DNA of 9,572 bases from an uncultured Prosthecobacter sp. Its GTDB lineage: Bacteria; Verrucomicrobiota; Verrucomicrobiia; Verrucomicrobiales; Verrucomicrobiaceae. Both the position numbers and the translations under genes were made by a program. The DNA lies in NCBI GenBank assembly GCA_937941745.1, contig CALDGV010000093.1, positions 1-9,572 of the forward strand. Reading direction: 5' to 3'. Shown here piece after piece: positions 1 to 6,996 of this stretch. The notes beneath the pieces are model-generated. The model was not told the origin of the DNA. It did not search any database and worked only from the letters and a program-made list of their open reading frames with translations. The stretch's first letter is position 1, and each line of letters opens with the position of its first letter.

Positions 1-1
1 C

Positions 2-3000
2 GGCGTGCGCATCGGAACGGCCACCATGCTGTTGGCAGACAACGATAACTTCACAAGTGGCTCCGTGGCCATAGGTGCCGCTCCTCTGACGGTGGCTGAA
101 GATGTCGGCACGGTGAATATTCCTGTGGTCATCACGGGCACACCACCGGGTGCCGTCACCGTCCGATACAGGGTCAATTCAGGGGCAGCCGCAGGCAATG
201 GCATCGATTACAGCCTCCCTGAAGGGGAGCTCAACTTCGCTGCTGGCGAAAACACGAAGAACATCGTCGCCACGATCATCCAGGATATCCTGCCAGAGCC
301 CTCGGAGAGCTTCACCGTGCTCATTTACAATATCACGGGTGCCAACCAGGGTGCCAAAACCACCCATACCATCAACATCGACAACCGCTCGATGCCTGAG
401 GCTTTCAGTGATCCAGCTTCCTCGGTGACTTCCAGCAGCATGACCTTCAATGGACGCATCCTCGCGGGTGGACTGGCCACGACGTACTGGTTTGAGTACG
501 GTGGCACGACTGCTTACGGCAGCACCACCCCTGTCCAGAACCTGGCCGCAGGAAATACCCCGATCACCGTCAATGCCGCTGTCAGCGGGCTCACGCTGTC
601 TTCCTATCACTTCCGCCTTGTGGCGCAAAACAGCCGCGGAATCAGCTACGGCGTTGATCAGTTTCCAGGGATCATCAGCACGCCGCCGGTCATTTCAGAA
701 CATCCCGAAGACCTGGTGGTCAATGTGGGGGAACCCGCCAGCTTTAGCGTCACTGCAAGCGGAGGAGGCCTGAGCTACCAATGGCAGAAAGGCACCACGG
801 ACATTCCGCTGGCCACCGCCAGCACGTACAGCATCCCTGCGACCACCTTGGGCAGTGCCGGCACCTACCGCTGCATTGTCACGAACAGCGATGGAGAGGC
901 CACCAGCAATCCTGCCACGCTTACGGTCGTGAGCGCGCCCACCATCACGGGGCATCCCACGGCCCTGGCTTTGGACGCAGGTCAGACGGCCACGTTCACT
1001 GTCAGCGCCACGGGACTGTTCTTGGAGTATCAATGGCAGAAAGATGGCAACAATCTGCCAGGTCAGACCAGCCCCACCCTGACACTCGCATCGGTCAGCA
1101 CGCTCAATAGTGGCATTTACCGTTGTGTCGTGAGCAACAGTGCAGGCTCAGCGAACTCCAATGCAGTGAGCCTCAGTGTGAATGGTCCGCCCTCGATTGT
1201 GCAGCATCCGCAGAATGTGGCGGTGAACCTTGGTGCTCCAGCGACCTTCACCATCGTGGCTGCCGGGCCGGACCTGAGCTACGAGTGGAGAAAGGCAGGT
1301 GTCAAAATTGACGGAGTGAGTGCTGCGACTTACACCATCCCAGCAACGGCCGTTCAGGATGCCGCCTCCTACACCTGCCGCGTGACCAACAGCCTGGGCA
1401 GCATCGAGAGCAATGCTGCTACGCTCACCGTCGTGTCTCCGCCGGTGCTGCTTTCACCACTACAGGCCTCATCGGTTACTATCAATGAAGGTCAGACCTT
1501 CAATGCCAATGTCCAGGTCCAGGGGCTCTTTCTTAGCTATCAATGGCGGCGGGATGGCCTGATCATTCCTGGGGCGACGAGTCCGGCGCTTGAGATCCCG
1601 AACCTTACGGATGCCCATACGGGCAGTTACACGTGCCGTATTTGGAATGCAGCCGCTGAGATCTTCAGTCCTGCCGTCAACCTGCTCGTCATCACGCCGC
1701 CAGTGATTCTGAATGAACCGGTGGATGTCGTGGTTCCTGTCGGCCAGCCCGCCACGGTCAGTGTTGCGGCCAGTGGCCCCATGCTCAGCTACCAGTGGTG
1801 GCGGAATGGACTGCCCTTGGATGGGGCGACCTCTGACAGCTTCACCATCAGTTCCATGAATCAGGCGAGCATTGCCAATTACTACTGCAAGGTTTCCAAC
1901 TCTGCTGGCACAGTCACCACTCGCTCTGTCCTCATCGGCATTGAGGGCATGCCAGTCATCACGCAGTCTCCATATCCGGCGCTCGTTGAGGTTGGGGCAG
2001 TCATGCGCATGGAGGTTCAGGCCCAGGGGGAAGGCCTTTCCTATGCCTGGAAGCTCAATGGAAAGCCTGCTGGAACAGGGGCCGTGCTCGAAGTCTGGCC
2101 CTATGCCACGAAGAATGGCGGCACCTACGTCGCGGAGATCAGCAATCCCTTCCGCACGTCTGCCACTCTGCCTGTTTCGGTCGCCACCGTCAGCGACATC
2201 AGCCCCGCGCTCGACCAGCCTTTGTTGAAGTGGAGCACTTCAGGTCCAGCCTTCTGGCGGCCTTCCATTCCAGCCCAGTCAAAGGATGCGAAGGATGCCA
2301 TGACGATTGGCAACATCCCACACGGTTACTTCTCGCGTCTCGGTACCAAGCTCACGGGGCCGCTGGTCTTCAAATGGTGGCAAAAAGTCTCCACCCAGGC
2401 CGGTCGTGATACTTTGCGAGTGCTTATGGACGGCGTGGATGCCATGCCTGCGGCCAGTGGAGAACAGGACTGGCAGGAACTGAGCTTTCAAGTGCCTGCG
2501 GGCGTTCATGAGATTGAATACCTCTATGCCAAGGACGATTCTGGCAGCGCTGGTTCAGACCGCGTCTGGATCGACATGGTCTCCACCGCACCAGCCTTCG
2601 CTCCCTCGGGCTCGGCCAGTGAGCGGCTGGTGGCTTCCGGCACAGAGGTCATCCTTGATGCGAATTACAGTGGCACGCCAAGCACCTTCCAGTGGCGGCG
2701 CAAAGGCGCGCCCATCAAAGGCGCCACAGGTCCCCGTCTGGTCATCAGCAGCATCAAGCTGACGGATGCCGGTGCCTATGACTGTGTTCTGGGTGGCCTC
2801 GTCAACGGAGTGGCTGCCACTCAGTTGACTCCTGCCGTGGAGATCGGGGTGGTCGATGCTACCGGCTCCCGGCAAGTTGTGCCCGCTGGAGGCAGGATCA
2901 CGCTCAGCGCCGTCGCTGTAGGCAAGAATCTGACTTATCAGTGGCGACGTGGCACAACAGCTTTCCTTGGCGAGACCAATCCCAAGATCAGCTTGCTGCT

Positions 3001-4576
3001 GCACCAGTCCTCTTACAGCGACAACTACATCTGCGCGGTCACCAATGCGGGGGGCACGGTCGATGCCGGCATCCATCGCGTCTTTGTCTTTGAGCAGGCA
3101 CCGATTCTCACGCAAGGAAACACTCTTCCTGATGCTGTGCTGAGTGGCAGCTATCGTCATCAGGTCCTTTATGACCTTCTTCCTGCGCGCACTCCCACGA
3201 CTTTTGTCGCCAAAGGTCTGCCCAAGGGGCTGACCATCCACAAATCCACCGGCGAGATCACCGGCATCCCTGAGGAAAGCCGCAGCGCGCCTTATCAGGT
3301 CTTCATTACGGCAGCGAACGCTGTGGATGACCACACGATCGAGACCAGCATTCGCGTTCACGGCTTAGGTGGTAAGACTGGTGTCTTCACGGCGCCGTTT
3401 GTACGTTCAGCCGCCTTCAATCAGAACCTTGGCGGGCGCATTGACCTCGTCGTGACGGCAAACGGTAGCTTTTCGGGCGCCCTCACTCTGGGCACTTTGA
3501 AGCACAGCTTCAAAGCCAGGCTCGAAGCTGGCGTCAGTAATCTGACTGAGGCTTCTGCCAGGTTTGATGTCGCTCGTGGCAAAGACCCCGCGGTGCGCGT
3601 GAATCTCCGCCTTACCGATTCCGGCATCTTGGATGGCAGCCTCACGCTGGGTCTGAACAGCCTGCTGTTCAGCGGCTGGCAGGTTCCTTGGACCAAGGCC
3701 GCGCCTGCCACGGCTTGGGTCGGCACTGGAGCCCCCCTTGGCTGCTACAATTTCTCCCTCACGATGCCTTCAGGACCTGCAATTGCCGATGCCGACAGCC
3801 CACAGGGCACGGGTTTCGGCACCTTCATCGTCGCCCGAGATACCGGAGCGGCTACAATCACAGGTCGTCTGCCAGATGACACCACCTACACGGCCTCTTC
3901 GGCGGTAGGTGCGTTGGGGCAGATGGTCGTCTTCACCCCTCTTTATGCCGCTCCGGGCCTGGGCTCGCTGCAAGGGGAGCTCGACATCGATCCTGCTGCC
4001 GTTCCGGATGACAACACGCTGGATGGACTCATTTCCTGGTGGCGGCCATCCTTCGCGCCAGCAGCAAAACAGCGTCTGGATGCCGACGGCTTCGAAGCAC
4101 CTGTGACTCTCACGGCGGACGGCTCACGGTATGTCACGCCGGTTTCGCCCAATCTCGTGCTCGGCCTGACGGAAGTTGGCTTGAATTCGGCAGTGCTCAG
4201 CTTCCTGCAAGGTGGGATCAACGCTTCTCCGCCAGCTCCTGACATCAGCTTCACTTTGGGCAAAGGCAATGTGGTCACCTATCCTGCCACAAGAGCGCGA
4301 GCCACCACGCTGAGTTTCAATGCTTCCAAAGGCACCTTCGCAGGGGGCTTCAACCTCGAAGACAACGATCTGCTGGACCTGCGCCCTCCTCCCGCTGTGC
4401 TCAGAAAGCTCAGCAGGAAGGTGAGCTTCCAAGGTCTGCTGGTGCGTGGCGTCTTCGGCTGGCGAGGTGTTGGCAGTTTCCTGCTGCCCGAACTTCCGGA
4501 TGCGGTCGGTGAAACCCTTTCCAACACTCCTGTTCACGCAGGAACCGTGCAGATTGTCCCCGATACTGCGGATTAA
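2..4576 (+). CDS. Giant modular surface protein (Calx-beta, Ig-like, He_PIG), 5' truncated by window
   Basis: The frame is open to the left edge, so the true start and any signal peptide lie outside; the GTG at position 5 is not a believable start because the residues after it (MLLADND) are the tail of a preceding Calx-beta repeat. Taking position 5 as residue 1, the visible 1523 residues read: Calx-beta about 25-127 (AED near the start, acidic EPSESFTV near the end); an Fn3-like domain about 131-222 (YWFEYG...TAYGSTT); six tandem Ig-like modules about 226-727; a beta-sandwich insert about 728-859; two more Ig-like modules about 860-1030; a putative-Ig (He_PIG) domain about 1031-1120 carrying GLPKGLTIHKSTGEITGIP; and a C-terminal region 1121-1523 with recurring F-x-G-x-L motifs. 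Such proteins are usually exported and thought to act in adhesion or cell-surface structure; that role is inferred. I see no PEP-CTERM or other C-terminal sorting signal. The stop is TAA at 4574-4576. Confidence 0.93.
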   Translation, partial: GVRIGTATMLLADNDNFTSGSVAIGAAPLTVAEDVGTVNIPVVITGTPPGAVTVRYRVNSGAAAGNGIDYSLPEGELNFAAGENTKNIVATIIQDILPEPSESFTVLIYNITGANQGAKTTHTINIDNRSMPEAFSDPASSVTSSSMTFNGRILAGGLATTYWFEYGGTTAYGSTTPVQNLAAGNTPITVNAAVSGLTLSSYHFRLVAQNSRGISYGVDQFPGIISTPPVISEHPEDLVVNVGEPASFSVTASGGGLSYQWQKGTTDIPLATASTYSIPATTLGSAGTYRCIVTNSDGEATSNPATLTVVSAPTITGHPTALALDAGQTATFTVSATGLFLEYQWQKDGNNLPGQTSPTLTLASVSTLNSGIYRCVVSNSAGSANSNAVSLSVNGPPSIVQHPQNVAVNLGAPATFTIVAAGPDLSYEWRKAGVKIDGVSAATYTIPATAVQDAASYTCRVTNSLGSIESNAATLTVVSPPVLLSPLQASSVTINEGQTFNANVQVQGLFLSYQWRRDGLIIPGATSPALEIPNLTDAHTGSYTCRIWNAAAEIFSPAVNLLVITPPVILNEPVDVVVPVGQPATVSVAASGPMLSYQWWRNGLPLDGATSDSFTISSMNQASIANYYCKVSNSAGTVTTRSVLIGIEGMPVITQSPYPALVEVGAVMRMEVQAQGEGLSYAWKLNGKPAGTGAVLEVWPYATKNGGTYVAEISNPFRTSATLPVSVATVSDISPALDQPLLKWSTSGPAFWRPSIPAQSKDAKDAMTIGNIPHGYFSRLGTKLTGPLVFKWWQKVSTQAGRDTLRVLMDGVDAMPAASGEQDWQELSFQVPAGVHEIEYLYAKDDSGSAGSDRVWIDMVSTAPAFAPSGSASERLVASGTEVILDANYSGTPSTFQWRRKGAPIKGATGPRLVISSIKLTDAGAYDCVLGGLVNGVAATQLTPAVEIGVVDATGSRQVVPAGGRITLSAVAVGKNLTYQWRRGTTAFLGETNPKISLLLHQSSYSDNYICAVTNAGGTVDAGIHRVFVFEQAPILTQGNTLPDAVLSGSYRHQVLYDLLPARTPTTFVAKGLPKGLTIHKSTGEITGIPEESRSAPYQVFITAANAVDDHTIETSIRVHGLGGKTGVFTAPFVRSAAFNQNLGGRIDLVVTANGSFSGALTLGTLKHSFKARLEAGVSNLTEASARFDVARGKDPAVRVNLRLTDSGILDGSLTLGLNSLLFSGWQVPWTKAAPATAWVGTGAPLGCYNFSLTMPSGPAIADADSPQGTGFGTFIVARDTGAATITGRLPDDTTYTASSAVGALGQMVVFTPLYAAPGLGSLQGELDIDPAAVPDDNTLDGLISWWRPSFAPAAKQRLDADGFEAPVTLTADGSRYVTPVSPNLVLGLTEVGLNSAVLSFLQGGINASPPAPDISFTLGKGNVVTYPATRARATTLSFNASKGTFAGGFNLEDNDLLDLRPPPAVLRKLSRKVSFQGLLVRGVFGWRGVGSFLLPELPDAVGETLSNTPVHAGTVQIVPDTAD
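679..2185 (+). repeat. Tandem array of six Ig-like modules, 84-residue period
   Basis: Within the giant protein, six Ig-like modules follow one another. Each begins with a PPVI/PSI-type linker and contains a (Y)-x-W core tryptophan and a Y-x-C-x-V-x-N-type F strand. The core tryptophan codons lie at 782, 1034, 1286, 1544, 1796 and 2048, giving spacings of 252, 252, 258, 252 and 252 bases (84, 84, 86, 84, 84 residues). The DNA is diverged between copies, so this is an old protein-level repeat rather than a recent duplication. In the sixth module the F-strand cysteine is replaced by alanine (YVAEISN). Two further Ig-like modules, outside this array, have their tryptophans at 2693 and 2942. Confidence 0.85.
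2186..2582 (+). other. Beta-sandwich (jelly-roll-like) domain inserted between Ig modules
   Basis: Residues about 728-859 of the giant protein break the Ig array. The segment contains LKWSTSG, a glycine/histidine turn (GNIPHGYFSRL), a GPLVFKWWQKVS strand, DTLRVLMDGVD, DWQELSFQVPAGVHEIEYLY and a closing RVWIDMV. I recall the same order of motifs (tense W strand, KWW-K-S, D-x-L-x-x-x-x-DG, W-x-x-x-S-x-x-x-x-x-G-x-H) from an Ig/CBM-associated domain seen in many large Verrucomicrobial and Planctomycetal proteins, where it resembles a carbohydrate-binding or MAM-like jelly roll. Ligand binding is not shown by the sequence. The assignment is from pattern memory, not from a search. Confidence 0.5.
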
Positions 4577-4601
4577 GCAGCCTGTGAGCGATCAAGAAGC
4601 A

Positions 4602-4622
4602 CCGCCTGCTACTTGCAGGCGG
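4602..4622 (+). terminator. Perfect 8-bp hairpin after the giant gene, possible terminator
   Basis: CCGCCTGC (4602-4609) and GCAGGCGG (4615-4622) form a perfect 8-bp stem with a 5-base loop, starting 26 bases after the TAA of the giant gene. It is GC-rich and well placed for transcription termination, but no T-run follows directly; the nearest T5 is at 4668-4672. It may be a U-tract-less terminator or an mRNA 3'-end protecting structure. The downstream arm can also pair, in part, with CTGC at 4639-4642, in an alternative fold that contains a GGGG/CCCC stem (4628-4631 with 4635-4638). The rest of the 150-base gap up to 4727 shows no promoter I can recognise. Confidence 0.4.
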
Positions 4623-4726
4623 CTGGTGGGGAGGCCCCCTGCATCTGCTCATCCTGGGTGGGCGATCTTTTTCCGGGCCGCAGCCGCTCTTGAGGAAGCG
4701 GGGTGTTCGGCCTAGACTTCAAGATC

Positions 4727-5620
4727 ATGTCCATCCCAGCCCTGACGCACCTCGCCGCCCGTGCCAGCTTGATCGCCCTGGTTTTCGGTTTGGCGGCTTG
4801 TAAAACACCGCCGCCGCCGGAGCCGCCGCCGGAGGTGGTCAAAAAGCCCACAGGGCTTTATGAATGGAACGGCACAGGCAAGGACATCACTTCCATCCGC
4901 ATCAACGTGGATGAACAGAAGGCCTACCTGTTCAATGGCGAGGAGCAGCTTGGCTGGACCTTTGTGGCCTCTGGCATTCCGAGTTTTCCGACGCCGACGG
5001 GTGAATTCAAGGTTCTGGAGAAGGTGGCCGACAAGGTTTCGAACCTCTACGGCAAGGGCTACGATGCGAGTGGGAAGCTGGTGAACTCGGACTTCAAGCA
5101 GGGGCGCGACCTTCTGCCTCCTGGCGGGCGCTTTGAACCGGCCAAAATGACCTATTTCATGCGGTTGACGGGCGACGGTGTGGGCATGCACATCGGCCCC
5201 ATCCCTCGTCCTGGAAAGCGGGCATCGCACGGATGCATCCGCCTGCCATCGAAATTTGCCGGCACCATTTTCAAGCATACCGCCGTTGGGACGCCTGTGG
5301 TCATCACCGGCAACGGGCCAGACTACCAGACCTACCTGAAGCAGTCTGAGAAGAAGGCAAAGGAGAACGCCGCCAAGTATGCTGCTGCCAGGAAAAAAGC
5401 AGAGGAGGCCGCTGCTGAGGTGGCCGCTGCTGCGGCCCTGGCTCCAGGTGATCCGAATGGCCCTGCACCGGTTCCTGCGGAAAGTTCACCGACTCCAGGG
5501 GTAGGATCGCTGGCTCCGATCGGTGCGCCGATGCCCGCTCCTGCTCCGCCACCTGCATCTGTGGAACAGATCAAGCCTGCCCTGCCTGCAGGAACGGCCC
5601 CTGTGCCTTCGCAGAACTGA
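4727..5620 (+). CDS. Lipoprotein L,D-transpeptidase (YkuD domain) with Ala/Pro-rich tail
   Basis: This enzyme family forms 3-3 cross-links in peptidoglycan or attaches proteins to it. Starting at ATG 4727 (297 residues), the N-terminus is a short hydrophobic segment ending in the lipobox LAAC, with Cys25 as the lipidation site and Lys at +2, which fits an outer-membrane rather than inner-membrane lipoprotein. A proline-rich stretch follows (about 28-36), then a YkuD domain about 53-196 with the catalytic SHGCIRL: His168, Gly169, Cys170, Arg172, and an upstream MHIG at His155. Residues 204-297 form a low-complexity tail: a Lys/Ala/Glu helical stretch (to about 237), then Ala/Pro-rich. An alternative GTG start at 4703 has GAGGAAG 4 bases upstream and adds eight residues (MFGLDFKI). 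I prefer the ATG because it gives a normal signal peptide, but the GTG is not excluded. It lies 32 bases before upp. Confidence 0.92.
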   Translation: MSIPALTHLAARASLIALVFGLAACKTPPPPEPPPEVVKKPTGLYEWNGTGKDITSIRINVDEQKAYLFNGEEQLGWTFVASGIPSFPTPTGEFKVLEKVADKVSNLYGKGYDASGKLVNSDFKQGRDLLPPGGRFEPAKMTYFMRLTGDGVGMHIGPIPRPGKRASHGCIRLPSKFAGTIFKHTAVGTPVVITGNGPDYQTYLKQSEKKAKENAAKYAAARKKAEEAAAEVAAAAALAPGDPNGPAPVPAESSPTPGVGSLAPIGAPMPAPAPPPASVEQIKPALPAGTAPVPSQN

Positions 5621-5652
5621 TTCCGTGTGTCCTTCCTGGTGTCTTCACCTCA

Positions 5653-6282
5653 ATGTCCGCCGCCCAGCCTCTTGTAGTCACCCACCCCCTGGCTCAGATC
5701 CACCTGACGGCCATGCGCCGTCAGGAAACGCAACCTGCGCAGTTCCGATGGCACCTCCATCGGTTGGCAGAAATCCTTTTCACCGTCGCCTGCCGAGGTC
5801 TGGAGACACATCAGGTAACCATTCAAACCCCTCTGGCTGAAACGCAGGGACAGGTTTTTGCCCGCCCGGTGGTGCTGGCCCCCATCCTTCGTGCTGGACT
5901 GGGGCTGGCGGATGCAATTCTGCCATTGATTCCGGACGCCGTGGTGGCGCACATCGGCATCTCCAGGGATGAGGAAACAGCTCGCCCCAGACCTTATTTT
6001 GCCAAGCTGCCGGCGGTTTTGGGCGAGGCTGATGTCTTTGTCCTGGATCCCATGCTGGCCACGGGAGGCAGCGCGGTTTTCACGGTGCAGCAGCTCAAGG
6101 CGGCCGGCGCGGAACGCCTGACTTTTGTCTCGGTCGTCAGCAGTCCGCAGGGTCTGGATGCCTTTTTCGAAGCTCATCCGGATGTTCCGGTCATCACGGC
6201 GGCGATCGATGAGGGACTGAACGAGCAGTTTTACATCGTGCCGGGTCTGGGAGATGCCGGAGACCGCTGCTTTGCCACATGA
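5653..6282 (+). CDS. upp: Uracil phosphoribosyltransferase
   Basis: The enzyme converts uracil and PRPP to UMP plus diphosphate in pyrimidine salvage, in the cytoplasm. The 209-residue product matches the family's usual length (E. coli Upp is 208) and aligns end to end with it from memory. Visible landmarks are an HPL near the N-terminus (11-13), PILRAGLG (77-84), RDEET followed by PYFAKLP (105-120), the PRPP-binding loop DPMLATGGS (132-140), and the uracil-binding C-terminal segment with YIVPGLGDAGDR (194-205). The ATG at 5653 has no Shine-Dalgarno sequence, as for most genes here. It follows the L,D-transpeptidase by 32 bases, so the two could share a transcript. No uracil permease gene is visible nearby. 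The stop TGA is at 6280-6282. Confidence 0.98.
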   Translation: MSAAQPLVVTHPLAQIHLTAMRRQETQPAQFRWHLHRLAEILFTVACRGLETHQVTIQTPLAETQGQVFARPVVLAPILRAGLGLADAILPLIPDAVVAHIGISRDEETARPRPYFAKLPAVLGEADVFVLDPMLATGGSAVFTVQQLKAAGAERLTFVSVVSSPQGLDAFFEAHPDVPVITAAIDEGLNEQFYIVPGLGDAGDRCFAT

Positions 6283-6293
6283 TGCGCCATCAG

Positions 6294-6310
6294 AGGCCAA
6301 GAACTGGCCT
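6294..6310 (+). terminator. Hairpin after upp, possible terminator
   Basis: AGGCCA (6294-6299) and TGGCCT (6305-6310) make a perfect 6-bp stem with a 5-base loop, 11 bases after the upp stop; a G-T pair (6293/6311) may extend it. There is no T-run, only TGCAGCGGCC downstream. It is in the right place to end a transcript, but this is a weak prediction. Confidence 0.3.
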
Positions 6311-6363
6311 TGCAGCGGCCAAAACTTCGACAAAGCCGGGAATGAGCTTGTTCTGAAACTCGT

Positions 6364-6384
6364 ATGCGTGAGATAGTCACGCAT
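6364..6384. promoter_or_regulatory. Perfect 8-bp palindrome with CRP-like half-sites, upstream of the cNMP-binding gene
   Basis: ATGCGTGA (6364-6371) and TCACGCAT (6377-6384) are exact reverse complements separated by five bases (GATAG), and the element ends 9 bases before the ATG at 6394. The inner GTGA/TCAC half-sites resemble a CRP/FNR-family operator (TGTGA-N6-TCACA in E. coli), but the gap here is one base shorter. A weak promoter may overlap: TTGTTC at 6348-6353 and GATAGT at 6372-6377, 18 bases apart, which would put the operator over the -10 region. Alternatively the repeat forms an RNA hairpin just ahead of the start codon and affects translation. Both readings are inference; the symmetry itself is certain. 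Confidence 0.45.
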
Positions 6385-6393
6385 TAATCATCT

Positions 6394-6996
6394 ATGAAAG
6401 AGTACGCCTACATCCATGAGGAGGGCAGCCTTCCGGCACCGCTCAAGGCGGTGCCATTCCTCAACAGTTTTACCGACGAGCAGCTTGATGAAGTCCTGAA
6501 TTCTTCGTCCCTTCTGCAATGTGATCCTGGGGATGCCATCATCCAGGAAGGCAGCATCGACAGCCGGATCTACGTCCTTCTCAGCGGGCAGCTTGAGGTC
6601 CGCGTCGGAGGCAAGCAGGTGGCCGCCATTGCCCGGCCGGGGGATGTTTTTGGCGAACTGGCGCTGGTGAACCAGGACAAGCGCGCTGCCTCCGTCATTG
6701 CTGGCAGCCGCGCCTTGTGCCTGGCCGTGGACCAGAAGTTTCTCCAGGACATGCATCCAAGGGAGGAGGATCCCGCCTTCCATGCCGCGCTTTTTGAATT
6801 TGTGGCCCGTCTGGTGACGAAAAAACTCGATGCGACCTCACGCCGTCTTGCTGAAGTCGAGAAGGAACTGAAAGCTCTTAAAGAGGCGCATCAGGTGCCG
6901 GATTCAGATGCAGCCGCCACCAGTGCCGATGCGGAGAAGGTGCCTGTTTCTTCTGCGAAGTCTCGCAAGCTGCCCCGGCGTAAGGAGCCGGCCTGA
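6394..6996 (+). CDS. Cyclic nucleotide-binding domain protein, no DNA-binding domain
   Basis: The 200-residue product has one cNMP-binding beta-barrel at about residues 20-115. The phosphate-binding cassette is intact: FGELAL (86-91) and R97-A98-A99, with Glu88 and Arg97 as the expected ribose and phosphate ligands. The Glu-to-Arg spacing of nine matches the eukaryotic PKA-type cassette rather than E. coli CRP (ten). A long helix (about 130-163) with heptad-like leucines could dimerise, like the CRP C-helix. The end (about 165-200) is Ala/Ser-rich and finishes in a strongly basic stretch (KSRKLPRRKEPA). No helix-turn-helix follows, so it is not a Crp-type regulator; it is likely a cytoplasmic sensor that acts on a partner. 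The ligand (cAMP, cGMP or none) cannot be read from the sequence. The ATG at 6394 lacks a Shine-Dalgarno sequence. Its stop lies inside a large inverted repeat. Confidence 0.9.
   Translation: MKEYAYIHEEGSLPAPLKAVPFLNSFTDEQLDEVLNSSSLLQCDPGDAIIQEGSIDSRIYVLLSGQLEVRVGGKQVAAIARPGDVFGELALVNQDKRAASVIAGSRALCLAVDQKFLQDMHPREEDPAFHAALFEFVARLVTKKLDATSRRLAEVEKELKALKEAHQVPDSDAAATSADAEKVPVSSAKSRKLPRRKEPA

Noticed and set aside
679..1945. Possible recent DNA tandem duplication in the Ig array
   Set aside because: Adjacent modules share only short stretches such as the bases around the core tryptophan; overall nucleotide identity looks too low for a recent event.
2555..3361. 268-codon open frame on the minus strand inside the giant gene
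   Set aside because: It is antisense to a well-supported domain-bearing frame; its translation has no recognisable motif, and long antisense frames are common in GC-rich genes.
4703..4726. GTG start of the L,D-transpeptidase with GAGGAAG four bases upstream
   Set aside because: Kept only as an alternative: the spacing is short, and starting at ATG 4727 gives a more normal lipoprotein signal peptide.
4712..5278. 188-codon minus-strand frame opposite the L,D-transpeptidase
   Set aside because: The plus strand carries a lipobox and the SHGCIRL catalytic motif; the antisense frame has no supporting features.
5650..6384. 244-codon minus-strand frame opposite upp
   Set aside because: upp on the plus strand is certain by full-length family match; the antisense translation looks like random low-similarity sequence.
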